Shown here piece after piece: positions 28,559 through 37,178 of a DNA stretch of 59,435 bases. The position numbers were made by a program, and so were the translations under genes. The stretch lies in contig JANJVS010000051.1 of assembly GCA_024709955.1 (NCBI GenBank), positions 1 through 59,435 on the forward strand. Direction: 5' to 3'. The number at the start of each line of letters is the position of its first letter. Positions within the stretch are counted from its first letter, which is position 1. This stretch comes from Rhodocyclaceae bacterium. GTDB taxonomy: Bacteria > Pseudomonadota > Gammaproteobacteria > Burkholderiales > Rhodocyclaceae. The notes beneath the pieces were generated by a model. It was not told the DNA's origin, ran no database searches, and was given only the letters and a program-made list of their open reading frames with translations.

Positions 28559-30454
28559 ATGAGTGACTTTGCCGGAATGGAAGACCTGCTGCAGGATTTC
28601 CTGATCGAGGCCACCGACCTGCTGTCGGGCGTCGACAACAAGCTGGTCGATCTGGAAAAGAACCCGCAGGATCATGGCCTGCTGAACGATATCTTTCGTG
28701 GCTTCCATACCATCAAGGGCGGCGCGGGCTTCCTCAACGCCACCGAGCTGGTGACGCTCTGCCACCTGACCGAAAACCTCTTCGACAAGCTGCGCAACAA
28801 CGAGCTGGAGCTGACCAAGGAAATCATGGACAGCATCATGGCGGCGACCGCGACGGTGCGCGACATGTTCGGCAACCTGGAAAGCGGCATGCAGCCGCCG
28901 CCGGCCGATGCCCAGCTGATCGCCGACCTGCGGGCCGCCATCGCCGGCGAGCTCGGGACGCATGCCGCGGCTGCCGCGCCCGCCGTGCCGGCTCCCGCGC
29001 CGGCCGCGATGCCGCCAGCCGCCGGCCCCGACTGGAATCAGCTCTACGGCGCCGTCGCCGGGACCGCGCCGGATGTCGCCGCAGCGGCGCCGGCGTCCCC
29101 GGAACCGGCCATGCACACCCAGGTCGCGGGCCAGACGCCCGAGGCCGTCATCCAGCACGCGGTCGGCCGGCGCGCCACCGACAAGCCGGGTGCCGTCTCC
29201 GCTCCCGTCGGGCGTCGCGACACGGAAAAGACCCGCGACAATTCGATCCGCGTCGACACCTCCCGCCTCGACCAGGTGCTCAACCTCTCGGGCGAGATCG
29301 GTCTAACCAAGAACCGCCTCAACTCGCTGCGCAGCGACATCCTCAACGGCCGCAGCGATACCGACACCCTGCACGCCCTGGACCAGGCGGTCAGTCAGCT
29401 TGATCTGCTGGTATCCGACCTGCAGAACGCCGTGATGAAGACGCGCATGCAGCCGATCGGCCGGCTGTTCCAGAAATATCCGCGCATCGCCCGCGACCTG
29501 GCGCGCAACCTCGGCAAGGACGTCGAGCTGGTGCTGGCCGGCGAGGAGACCGAAATCGACAAGACGATGATCGAGGATCTGTCCGACCCGATCATCCACC
29601 TGATCCGCAACGCGGTCGACCACGGCGTCGAAGGCCCCGAGGAGCGCCGTGCCAGCGGCAAGCCGGAAAAATCCCAGGTGCGCCTCGAGGCGCGCCAGGA
29701 AGGGGACCACATCGTGCTGATCGTCGCCGACGACGGCCACGGCATGAACGCCGAGAAGCTGCGCGCTAAGGCGCTCGCCAAGGGCCTCATCACCGACGAG
29801 GAAGCCAATACCATGGACGAGCGCCAGAGCCTCAACCTGGTGTTCCTGCCCGGCTTCTCGACCAAGGAAGTGGCCTCCGACGTCTCCGGCCGCGGCGTCG
29901 GCATGGACGTGGTGAAGACCAACATCCAGAAACTCAATGGCAGCATCGAGATCAAGTCGCAGGTCGGCAAGGGCACGACCTTCATCATCTCGCTGCCCCT
30001 GACGCTCGCCATCCTGCCGGTGCTGCTGGTGCAACTCGGCGAGCAGCCGTTCGCCGTGCCGCTGTCGATGGTGCGCGAAATCCTGCCGATCCAGATCGAT
30101 CAGGTGCAGGAAGTCGGCGGACGCGCGACCATGGTGGTGCGCGGCGAGGTCATGCCGATCTATCCGATCGCCCATCTGCTCGGCTGGGCGCCCGAGCAGG
30201 TGCCCGAATACGGCGTGCTGATGCAGACCGCCGATCACACCTTCATCCTCGCCATCGACGGCTTCATGGGGCGCGAGGACGCGGTGATCAAGTCGCTGGA
30301 GGACTTCCGGCCGAAGGGCGTCGCCGGCGTCACCACCTTGTCGAACGGCCAGATCGTCCTGATCCTCGACATGAAGGAACTGCTCGCCGACATGGGCGAG
30401 AATCGCGGCGTGCCGCGTTCCTCCTTCATTCCGGCGGAGCGCGCCGCCGCCTGA
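28559..30454 (+). CDS. cheA: Chemotaxis histidine kinase CheA (copy 2)
   Basis: A 631-aa kinase. P1 has phospho-acceptor His in FHTIKGGAGFLNA; an Ala/Pro linker contains no clear P2 domain; P3 starts at DNSIRVDTSRLDQVLNLSGEI. P4 has N-box LIRNAVDHG, G1 DDGHGMN and G2 [13 protein letters not shown]5 is CheW-like. It is complete and distinct from copy 1 (no AYGFF repeats). It follows cheY-cheZ, and with the two CheVs forms a second pathway lacking its own cheW, cheR and cheB. AGGAGAG precedes the ATG; a longer frame to 28538 is not needed. Confidence 0.95.
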   Translation: MSDFAGMEDLLQDFLIEATDLLSGVDNKLVDLEKNPQDHGLLNDIFRGFHTIKGGAGFLNATELVTLCHLTENLFDKLRNNELELTKEIMDSIMAATATVRDMFGNLESGMQPPPADAQLIADLRAAIAGELGTHAAAAAPAVPAPAPAAMPPAAGPDWNQLYGAVAGTAPDVAAAAPASPEPAMHTQVAGQTPEAVIQHAVGRRATDKPGAVSAPVGRRDTEKTRDNSIRVDTSRLDQVLNLSGEIGLTKNRLNSLRSDILNGRSDTDTLHALDQAVSQLDLLVSDLQNAVMKTRMQPIGRLFQKYPRIARDLARNLGKDVELVLAGEETEIDKTMIEDLSDPIIHLIRNAVDHGVEGPEERRASGKPEKSQVRLEARQEGDHIVLIVADDGHGMNAEKLRAKALAKGLITDEEANTMDERQSLNLVFLPGFSTKEVASDVSGRGVGMDVVKTNIQKLNGSIEIKSQVGKGTTFIISLPLTLAILPVLLVQLGEQPFAVPLSMVREILPIQIDQVQEVGGRATMVVRGEVMPIYPIAHLLGWAPEQVPEYGVLMQTADHTFILAIDGFMGREDAVIKSLEDFRPKGVAGVTTLSNGQIVLILDMKELLADMGENRGVPRSSFIPAERAAA

Positions 30455-30465
30455 GGCGCGGCGGG

Positions 30466-30587
30466 CACCGTCCCGCCAGCGCCGACTTTTGGCTCCCGCC
30501 GCTACGCTCAACAGCTGAAGCTGTCAGCCCGCGCCGAAAGTCGGAGTGGGCCTGGGTGCACACACCGTCCCACCGGCGCCGACTTTT
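30466..30587. repeat. Composite of three dispersed-repeat copies after cheA
   Basis: A perfect forward copy (30466-30490), a degenerate inverse copy (about 30534-30558) and a forward copy with two mismatches (30563-30587) lie in the cheA-flhB gap. Between the first two is the hairpin ACAGCT-GA-AGCTGT (about 30512-30525). The opposed CCGACTTTTGG and CCGAAAGTCGG ends could pair, giving a larger folded structure like a REP doublet. Confidence 0.75.
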
Positions 30588-30601
30588 CGCCGCATGACAT
30601 G

Positions 30602-30641
30602 GGGCGGTTGATCCTTCAGCAGGATTAACCGCCCATTTCCG
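30602..30641 (+). terminator. Hairpin terminator of the second chemotaxis operon
   Basis: GGGCGGTT (30602-30609) pairs with AACCGCCC (30627-30634), extended by ATCC/GGAT, and is followed by ATTTCCGTT. It separates the cheA copy 2 operon from flhB. Confidence 0.65.
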
Positions 30642-30651
30642 TTCTATTCCC

Positions 30652-30701
30652 CGGTTCCTCCTTGCCCCCACCGGCAATAATTGCCGGCATGAGAGGAACC
30701 G
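30652..30701 (+). promoter_or_regulatory. flhB leader hairpin sequestering the ribosome binding site
   Basis: An outer 9-bp stem CGGTTCCTC (30652-30660)/GAGGAACCG (30693-30701) encloses an inner palindrome CCGGCAAT-A-ATTGCCGG (30671-30687). The outer right arm contains the GAGGAA Shine-Dalgarno of flhB (start 30705), so the fold would hide it. The inner part is also a GGCAA-N3-TTGCC dyad like that before flgB, so a DNA operator role is an alternative. Confidence 0.55.
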
Positions 30702-30704
30702 TCC

Positions 30705-31856
30705 GTGGCTGAAGAGAGCGATCTCGAAAAGACCGAGCCAGCTTCATCGCGGCGCCTGGAACAGGCGCGCGAAGAAGGGCAGGTCCCGCAATCGCGGGAG
30801 CTGATGGCTTTTCTCGTCATGGCCGCCGGCGCCGGCGGCCTGTGGGCGATGTCGGGCTGGTTCGTGCGGCATACCGAGGAGATCATGCGGCTCGGCCTCA
30901 CGCTCGACCGCCAGGAAGCCTTCGACACCAATGCGATAGGCCAGAATCTGCAGCTGCTGGGCACCGAGGCCCTGACGATGCTGATGCCGTTCTTCCTCGC
31001 CACCCTCGCCGCCGCGCTGATCACGCCGTTCCTGCTCGGCGGCTGGGTGTTTTCATCGAAGGCGCTGGCGCTCGACCTGACGCGTCTCGACCCGCTCAAG
31101 GGCATCAAGCGCATGATCTCCTGGCAGAGCATCGCCGAGATGGTGAAGGGCGTGCTGAAGACCTTCCTGCTCGTCGGCGTGGTCTGGTGGGTGGTGCGGC
31201 ACGAGCAGGACAACCTGTTCGCCCTGCTGGCCCAGCCGCTCGAAAGCGCGCTGCCGTCCTTCGCGCAGATGCTGCTCTACGCCTTCATCGGCTTCGTCGC
31301 CGCTCTGGCGGTGATCGCCCTGATCGACGTGCCCTTCCAGTTGTGGCGCTACTATGCCCAGCTGCGCATGACGCGCGAGGAGCTGCGCCAGGAAATGAAG
31401 GAAATGGAGGGCGATCCGCACCTCAAGGCGCGCATCCGCAGCCAGCAGCGCGAGGTCGCGCGCCGGCGCATGATGTCCGAGGTGCCGAAGGCCGACGTGG
31501 TGGTGACCAACCCGACCCACTTCGCCGTCGCCCTCAAGTACGACAACACGCGAATGGGGGCGCCGCAGGTGGTCGCCAAGGGCATGAACCTCGTGGCCCA
31601 GAAGATCCGCGAGCTGGCCGGCGAGCACGACGTGCCGGTGATCGAACTGCCGCCGCTGGCGCGGGCGCTGCACCGCCATGTCGAGGTCGGCGAGGCCGTG
31701 CCGGCCTCCCTCTATACCGCGGTGGCCGAGGTGATGGCCTACATCTACCAGCTCAACCAGTTCATGGCGCGCGGCGCCATGGCCGGCCTGACGCCGCCGC
31801 GCGCGCCGACGGCGGTGGCGGTGCCGCCCGAACTCGACCCTGGGGCAGTTGACTGA
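30705..31856 (+). CDS. flhB: Flagellar export switch protein FlhB
   Basis: The 383-aa protein starts at GTG (MAEESDLEKTEPASSRRLEQAREEGQ in part, typical FlhB). Four membrane helices are predicted (about 32-52, 88-112, 145-165, 185-210). The cytoplasmic autocleavage motif NPTH is at residues 269-272, the same position as in Salmonella. Cleavage there switches export from rod/hook to filament substrates. It overlaps flhA by one base (TGATG) and heads the flhB-flhA-flhF-flhG-fliA-motC-motD run. Translation may be controlled by the leader hairpin. Confidence 0.96.
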   Translation: MAEESDLEKTEPASSRRLEQAREEGQVPQSRELMAFLVMAAGAGGLWAMSGWFVRHTEEIMRLGLTLDRQEAFDTNAIGQNLQLLGTEALTMLMPFFLATLAAALITPFLLGGWVFSSKALALDLTRLDPLKGIKRMISWQSIAEMVKGVLKTFLLVGVVWWVVRHEQDNLFALLAQPLESALPSFAQMLLYAFIGFVAALAVIALIDVPFQLWRYYAQLRMTREELRQEMKEMEGDPHLKARIRSQQREVARRRMMSEVPKADVVVTNPTHFAVALKYDNTRMGAPQVVAKGMNLVAQKIRELAGEHDVPVIELPPLARALHRHVEVGEAVPASLYTAVAEVMAYIYQLNQFMARGAMAGLTPPRAPTAVAVPPELDPGAVD

Positions 31857-33952
31857 TGGCCACCCAGACGATTCCCTGGCAGACCCTGCTGCGCGCCGAC
31901 AACCTGAAGGCGCTGGCGGCGCCGCTGCTCATCATCCTGATCCTGTCGATGATGGTGCTGCCGCTGCCGCCCTTCATGCTCGACTTGTTCTTCACCTTCA
32001 ACATCGCGATCTCGGTGATGGTGATGCTGGTGGCCCTGTACACCCTCAAGCCGCTGGATTTCTCGGTGTTCCCGACGGTGCTGCTGGTGACCACCCTGCT
32101 GCGTCTGTCGCTCAACGTCGCCTCGACGCGTATCGTGCTGCTCGACGGCCACAAGGGGCCGGATGCCGCTGGCAAGGTGATCGAGGCCTTCGGCCACTTC
32201 CTGGTCGGCGGCAACTACGCGGTCGGCATCATCGTCTTCATCATCCTGACGATCATCAACTTCGTCGTCATCACCAAGGGCGCGGGCCGCATCGCCGAGG
32301 TGTCGGCGCGCTTCACCCTGGACGCGATGCCGGGCAAGCAGATGGCGATCGACGCCGACCTCAATGCCGGCCTGATCGGCGAGGACGAGGCGCGCCGCCG
32401 GCGCAAGGAGATCGCCCAGGAAGCCGATTTCTACGGCTCGATGGACGGTGCCTCGAAGTTCGTGCGCGGCGACGCGATCGCCGGCATCCTGATCCTGCTC
32501 ATCAATATCATCGGCGGCTTGATCGTCGGCGTGCTCCAGCACGACATGGCCGCCGGGCAGGCGGCCAAGGTGTATACCCTGCTGACCATCGGCGACGGCC
32601 TGGTGGCGCAGATTCCGGCGCTGGTGATCTCGGTGGCCGCCGGTTTGGTGGTGTCGCGCGTCAATGACGAAAAGGACATCACCACTTCCTTCGTCGGCCA
32701 GCTATTCGGCAATCCGACCGTGCTTTCCCTCGCCGCCGGCATCCTCGGCGTGCTGGGCATCATCCCGGGCATGCCGCATTTCGTGTTCCTGATGCTCGCC
32801 GCCGTGCTCGGCGGCATGGCCTGGTGGAAGCTCAAGCGCGCGCGCGAGGCCGCCAGCGTCAAGGAAGAGAAGCCGCCCGCGCCGGCGGCGCCGAGCGAGG
32901 AGGCCGGCGAGGCGAGTTGGGCCGACGTGGCGCCCGTCGACGTGCTGGGCCTCGAAGTGGGCTATCGCCTGATTCCGCTCGTCGATCGCGGCCAGGACGG
33001 CGAACTGCTCAAGCGCATCCGCGGCCTGCGCAAGAAGTTCGCCCAGGAGGTCGGCTTCCTGACGGCGCCGGTGCACATCCGCGACAACCTGGAATTGCGG
33101 CCCAACGGCTACCGGATCACGCTCAAGGGCGTCGAGATGGGCGCCGGCGAGGCCTTCCCGGGCATGTTCCTGGCGATCAATCCCGGCCGCGTGAGCGGCC
33201 CGCTGCCCGGCAACCCGACCAAGGACCCGGCCTTCGGCCTGCCGGCGGTATGGATCGACGGTTCGCTGCGGGATCAGGCGCACATCATGGGCTACACCGT
33301 CGTGGATGCCGGCACGGTGATCGCCACGCACCTCAACCATCTGATCCTCTCCCACGCCGCCGAGCTGCTCGGCCGCCAGGAGACCCAGGCCCTGCTCGAC
33401 CATCTGGCGAAGGATGCGCCCAAGCTCATCGAGGAGCTCGTGCCGAAGGCACTGCCGCTATCCACCGTTCAGCGCGTGCTGCAGAATCTGCTGGAAGAGG
33501 GGGTCAACATCCGCGACATGCGCAGCATCATCGAGACGCTCGCCGAGCATGCGCCGCGCCAGCAGGATCCGGCGGAGCTGACCGCGCTGGTGCGCGTAGC
33601 CCTCGGCCGTGCCATCGTCCAGCATCTCTACCCGGGTTCCAACGAGCTGCAGGTGATGGCGCTCGAACCCGGCCTTGAACGCTTGCTGATGCAGGCGCTG
33701 GCGGGAGCGGGCGCCGACGGCTCCGGCATCGAGCCGGGGCTGGCGGACACCCTGCTGCGCGAAACGGCGACGGCGGCGAAGAAGCAGGAGGACCTGGGCA
33801 TGCCGCCGGTGCTGCTGGTGCCGGGCAACCTGCGCTGGCTGATGTCGCGCTTCCTGCGGCGCGCCTGGGCGAACCTGAAGGTGCTGGCGAACAGCGAGAT
33901 TCCGGAATCGAAAACCATCAAGGTGACGGCGATCATCGGCGCCAAGTCCTGA
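31856..33952 (+). CDS. flhA: Flagellar export gate protein FlhA
   Basis: The 698-aa protein has the standard FlhA layout: about eight N-terminal membrane helices (from LAAPLLIILILSMMVLPLPPF; FHIPEP-type region reads TLLRLSLNVASTRIVL), a charged cytoplasmic linker near 330-360, and a large C-terminal domain that docks chaperone-substrate complexes (MGYTVVDAGTVIATHLNHLI, LLEEGVNIRDMRSIIETL). It uses the proton motive force in flagellar protein export. It is translationally coupled to flhB. Confidence 0.97.
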   Translation: MATQTIPWQTLLRADNLKALAAPLLIILILSMMVLPLPPFMLDLFFTFNIAISVMVMLVALYTLKPLDFSVFPTVLLVTTLLRLSLNVASTRIVLLDGHKGPDAAGKVIEAFGHFLVGGNYAVGIIVFIILTIINFVVITKGAGRIAEVSARFTLDAMPGKQMAIDADLNAGLIGEDEARRRRKEIAQEADFYGSMDGASKFVRGDAIAGILILLINIIGGLIVGVLQHDMAAGQAAKVYTLLTIGDGLVAQIPALVISVAAGLVVSRVNDEKDITTSFVGQLFGNPTVLSLAAGILGVLGIIPGMPHFVFLMLAAVLGGMAWWKLKRAREAASVKEEKPPAPAAPSEEAGEASWADVAPVDVLGLEVGYRLIPLVDRGQDGELLKRIRGLRKKFAQEVGFLTAPVHIRDNLELRPNGYRITLKGVEMGAGEAFPGMFLAINPGRVSGPLPGNPTKDPAFGLPAVWIDGSLRDQAHIMGYTVVDAGTVIATHLNHLILSHAAELLGRQETQALLDHLAKDAPKLIEELVPKALPLSTVQRVLQNLLEEGVNIRDMRSIIETLAEHAPRQQDPAELTALVRVALGRAIVQHLYPGSNELQVMALEPGLERLLMQALAGAGADGSGIEPGLADTLLRETATAAKKQEDLGMPPVLLVPGNLRWLMSRFLRRAWANLKVLANSEIPESKTIKVTAIIGAKS

Positions 33953-33988
33953 TGAATCGTGCCGAGTGAGCAAGAGAAGGATACGCAT

Positions 33989-35491
33989 ATGACGGTAAAA
34001 CGCTTCTTCGGAGAAACCGCGCGCGACGCCTTGCGCAAGGTGAAGGAAGCCCTCGGTCCCGAGGCGATCGTGGTCTCGAACAAGTCCGTGCCCGGCGGCG
34101 TCGAGATCATGGCGATGTCGGCCGACAGCCTCGAAGCCTTGTCGCACCAGGCCGGGGCGGCTCCCGCCGTGCCGGCAAAGCCCGCGGCCGCCGCGCGTCC
34201 CGCTCCGGCGACCGCCGTCGCACCCGAGATGGCAAAGCCCACCGTCCCGCCAGCACCGACTTTTGCCGAGCCGGCCCCGGCCGGGGACGACTACACCGTC
34301 AGCCTCTCCGCCAAGGCGCGCGCCCCGCTGCCGTTCCAGCCCTGGCAACCCTGGCAGCCGCCGCGGCAGGACGGCGCGCCGCAGCCGGGCGCGCCCGCCG
34401 AGCAGCGCGCCAAGCCCCGCCCGCTGCCGCCCAAGCCGGCGCTGCAGGCGGTGCCGAGCCGCGAACAGGTGGCGGCGACCCTCGCCCATGCGACGCGCGA
34501 GGTCGAGTCGGCCGGCGACCTCGGACAGAATCCGCAGGTGCAGCAGCTGATGGCCGAGATGCAGAGCATCAAGACCATGCTCGAACGCCAGCTCGCCGGC
34601 TTCGCCTGGGGCGACATGACGCGTCACGCGCCGAGCAAGGCCCAGCTCCTCGCGGAAATGCTGGAAGCCGGCTTCTCCGGCCTGCTGGCGCGCCGCCTGG
34701 TCGATGACATGCCCGAGGACCTGCAGATGCAGGAAGGCCGCAAGTGGCTGATCGGCGCGGTCAATCGCCGCCTGCGCACGCTGACCAGCGAGAACGACCT
34801 GATCGACCGCGGCGGCGTCTTCGCCCTGGTCGGCCCGACCGGGGTCGGCAAGACGACCACCACCGCCAAGCTTGCCGCGCGCTGCGTGGTGCGCTACGGC
34901 GCCGACAAGCTGGCGCTCCTGACCACCGACGGCTACCGGATCGGCGCCCACGAGCAGTTGCGCATCTACGGTCGCATCCTCGGCGTGCCGGTGCATGTGG
35001 TGCGCGACAGCGAGGATCTGCGCCGCACGCTCTCGGAGCTGCGCGGCAAGCACATGGTGCTGATCGACACGGTGGGCATGAGCCAGCGCGACCGCATGGT
35101 CGCCGAGCAGGCGGCGATGCTGACGCGCGCCGGTGACGTGCGGCGCCTGCTGCTGCTCAACGCCACCAGCCGCGGCGACACCCTCGACGACGTGATCCGC
35201 AGCTATGCCGGCGAGGACCTCGCCGGCTGCATCCTCAGCAAGGTGGACGAGACCGCCTCCCTGGCGCCGGCGCTCGACGCCGTGGTGCGCCACGGTCTGC
35301 TGCTCGCCTATGTCGCCAACGGTCAGCGCGTGCCGGAGGACCTGCACCTGCCGAACCGCAACTATTTGCTGCATCGCGCCTTCAAACAGCCCAACGCCGA
35401 ATCGGTGCATCGCCTCAAGGGCGAGGAGGTCGGCCTGGTGATGCCGGCCCGCGCCGCCGCTGCGCAGAGCGCGGGGGCTAGCCTTGTCTGA
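33989..35491 (+). CDS. flhF: Flagellar SRP-like GTPase FlhF
   Basis: The 500-aa protein has a basic N-terminus (MTVKRFFGETARDALRKVKEALG), a long Pro/Ala linker (about 55-160) and an NG-type GTPase domain with P-loop GPTGVGKTT at 282-290, DTVGMSQRD (G3) and a later SKVDET guanine-specificity motif. FlhF positions flagella, usually at a pole. The linker contains a dispersed-repeat copy read as TVPPAPTF (residues 85-92). The start at 33989 has GAAGGA upstream. flhG overlaps its end by 8 bp. Confidence 0.95.
   Translation: MTVKRFFGETARDALRKVKEALGPEAIVVSNKSVPGGVEIMAMSADSLEALSHQAGAAPAVPAKPAAAARPAPATAVAPEMAKPTVPPAPTFAEPAPAGDDYTVSLSAKARAPLPFQPWQPWQPPRQDGAPQPGAPAEQRAKPRPLPPKPALQAVPSREQVAATLAHATREVESAGDLGQNPQVQQLMAEMQSIKTMLERQLAGFAWGDMTRHAPSKAQLLAEMLEAGFSGLLARRLVDDMPEDLQMQEGRKWLIGAVNRRLRTLTSENDLIDRGGVFALVGPTGVGKTTTTAKLAARCVVRYGADKLALLTTDGYRIGAHEQLRIYGRILGVPVHVVRDSEDLRRTLSELRGKHMVLIDTVGMSQRDRMVAEQAAMLTRAGDVRRLLLLNATSRGDTLDDVIRSYAGEDLAGCILSKVDETASLAPALDAVVRHGLLLAYVANGQRVPEDLHLPNRNYLLHRAFKQPNAESVHRLKGEEVGLVMPARAAAAQSAGASLV
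34240..34264 (+). repeat. Dispersed ~25-bp repeat inside flhF
   Basis: 24 of 25 positions match; read in frame as TVPPAPTF in the B-domain linker, the same peptide as in the tonB-like gene. Confidence 0.8.
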
Positions 35492-36338
35492 CATGCTGCC
35501 GGCCGGACTCGGCGGCCACATCGACCAGGCCGCCGGCCTGCGGCGCCTGTTCGGCACGCGGCCGCCGCAGGTGGTCGCCTTCGCCTCCGGCCACGAGGCC
35601 TGCGGCCGCACCACCCTGGTGGTGCAGACCGCGGCCGCGCTCGCCGCCGCCGGACACGGCGTGGTGATCGTCGACGAGAACACGGCGCCCAATAACGCCA
35701 TCGGCGCCTTCGGCCTGAGCGCGCGCCACGACCTGATGCACGCCCTGCACGGCGAGCGCTCGCTGCGCCAGGTGATGCTGCAGGCCGCGCCGCTGGTGCG
35801 CATTCTGCCGGCGGCGCGCGCCGCCCACGAGCTCGACCGTCTCGACATGGCCGGCATGATGCAGCTCACCGCCTGCCTCAACGAGCTGCAGCGCGGCGTC
35901 GGCTTCGTGCTGATCGACTGCGCGGTGCGCCGGCGCGGCCATCTGTCGCGCCTCGCCGTCGCGGCGCGCCACCTGGCGATGGTGGTGGCTGCCAACGGCA
36001 ACGCGATCACCCATGCCTATGCGCTGATCAAGCACATGGCGCAGGAACGCGGGCGCGACGGCTTCCAGGTCGCGATCACGCGCGCGCGCTCGCCCGAGGA
36101 GGCGCGCGCGATCTTCGACAACATGCGGCGCGTGGCGCGCAGCCATCTCGACGTGCGCCTCGACTACCTGGGCGCCGCCGACGTGCCGGTCACCGCCAAT
36201 CTGGCCGAGGCGCTGCAGAACCGCCTGCCGCCCGCCTTCGGCGCCGAGGGCATGGGCGCCGGCGGCTTCCTGCTCGGGCCGCCGCCGCGGCGCGAGCCGG
36301 CCCGGCGGCCGCTGGCCCTGCAGGATTCGGTGTTATAG
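35484..36338 (+). CDS. flhG: FlhG/FleN-like MinD-family protein with degenerate Walker A
   Basis: The 284-aa protein follows flhF and precedes fliA, the standard flhG position, and starts DQAAGLRRLFG as FlhG proteins do. The deviant Walker A that normally reads KGGVGKT is SGHEACGRTT here, so both signature lysines are missing. Walker A' is VVIVDENTAPNNAIG rather than DADLG, with Asp to Glu. FlhG normally limits flagellar number by ATP-dependent dimerisation with FlhF or a FleQ-type activator. This copy may bind ATP poorly or work differently. I recall similar GRT variants in other betaproteobacteria but could not check. Confidence 0.85.
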   Translation: MSDMLPAGLGGHIDQAAGLRRLFGTRPPQVVAFASGHEACGRTTLVVQTAAALAAAGHGVVIVDENTAPNNAIGAFGLSARHDLMHALHGERSLRQVMLQAAPLVRILPAARAAHELDRLDMAGMMQLTACLNELQRGVGFVLIDCAVRRRGHLSRLAVAARHLAMVVAANGNAITHAYALIKHMAQERGRDGFQVAITRARSPEEARAIFDNMRRVARSHLDVRLDYLGAADVPVTANLAEALQNRLPPAFGAEGMGAGGFLLGPPPRREPARRPLALQDSVL

Positions 36339-36393
36339 TGGCGCGGTCGCTGTTGCCGCTCCCCGCGCCGTTTTGAGCCCGACCAATCCGACG

Positions 36394-37173
36394 ATGTATA
36401 CCTCCCAGGGGACGCTCGAAAAAGAACGTCTCGTCAATCAATATGCCCCGCTGGTCAAGCGCATCGCTTATCACCTGATGGCGAAGCTGCCGGCCAGCGT
36501 GCAGGTCGATGACCTCGTGCAGAACGGCATGATCGGCCTGCTCGACGCGCTGGGGCGCTTCGAGGAGGGCATGGGCGCGCAATTTGAAACCTATGCCGTG
36601 CAGCGCGTGCGCGGCGCGATGCTCGACGGGCTGCGCGAGAACGACTGGCTGCCGCGCGGCGTGCGCAAGGAGATGCGCCGCGTCGAGGGCATGATCCAGA
36701 AACTCGAACACGAACAGGGGCGACCGCCCAGCGAGGGCGAACTCGCGGCGGCCCTCGACATGTCGCTGGGCGACTACCAGAAGCTGCTGCAGGAGGCGCG
36801 CGGCCATCAGCTGATCTATCTCGAAGACCTCTCCGGCGAGGACGAGGATTATCTCGACCGGCACCCGGCGGGAGTTTCTCTCGACCCGTTGGCGATGCTC
36901 GAAGAGAGCAGCATGCGCGGCGCCCTGGTCGATGCCATCGCCAAGCTGCCCGAGCGCGAGAAGATGATGATGGCGCTCTATTACGAGCAGGATCTCAACC
37001 TGCGCGAGATCGGCGAAGTGCTCGGCGTCACCGAGTCGCGCGTCTGTCAGCTGCACAGCCAGGCGATCGCGCGTCTGCGCGGCGCGGTGATCGGCGACGA
37101 CGACGCGGCCAAGCCCATCGCCAAGCGCCGTGGCCGCAAACCCAAGACGGCCCAGGCCGCCAGCACGGCCTGA
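36394..37173 (+). CDS. fliA: Flagellar sigma factor FliA (sigma28)
   Basis: The 259-aa sigma70-family protein has region 2 (VKRIAYHLMAKLPASVQVDDLVQNGMIGLLDAL in part; QFETYAVQRVRGAMLDGLRENDWLPRGVR), region 3, and region 4 helix-turn-helix (LNLREIGEVLGVTESRVCQLHSQAIARLR). It transcribes late flagellar and chemotaxis genes and is held by FlgM until hook completion; flgM is at 39.2 kb. Matching promoters are seen before flgM, flgK and probably cheV. The first ATG (36394) is chosen; a TTG at 36373 is in frame. The basic C-terminal tail KRRGRKPK is extra. Confidence 0.95.
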   Translation: MYTSQGTLEKERLVNQYAPLVKRIAYHLMAKLPASVQVDDLVQNGMIGLLDALGRFEEGMGAQFETYAVQRVRGAMLDGLRENDWLPRGVRKEMRRVEGMIQKLEHEQGRPPSEGELAAALDMSLGDYQKLLQEARGHQLIYLEDLSGEDEDYLDRHPAGVSLDPLAMLEESSMRGALVDAIAKLPEREKMMMALYYEQDLNLREIGEVLGVTESRVCQLHSQAIARLRGAVIGDDDAAKPIAKRRGRKPKTAQAASTA

Positions 37174-37178
37174 GCGTC

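Noticed and set aside
33458-36010. 850-codon minus-strand frame opposite flhA-flhF-flhG
   Set aside because: Antisense to three well-conserved flagellar genes, with no ribosome site or recognisable fold.
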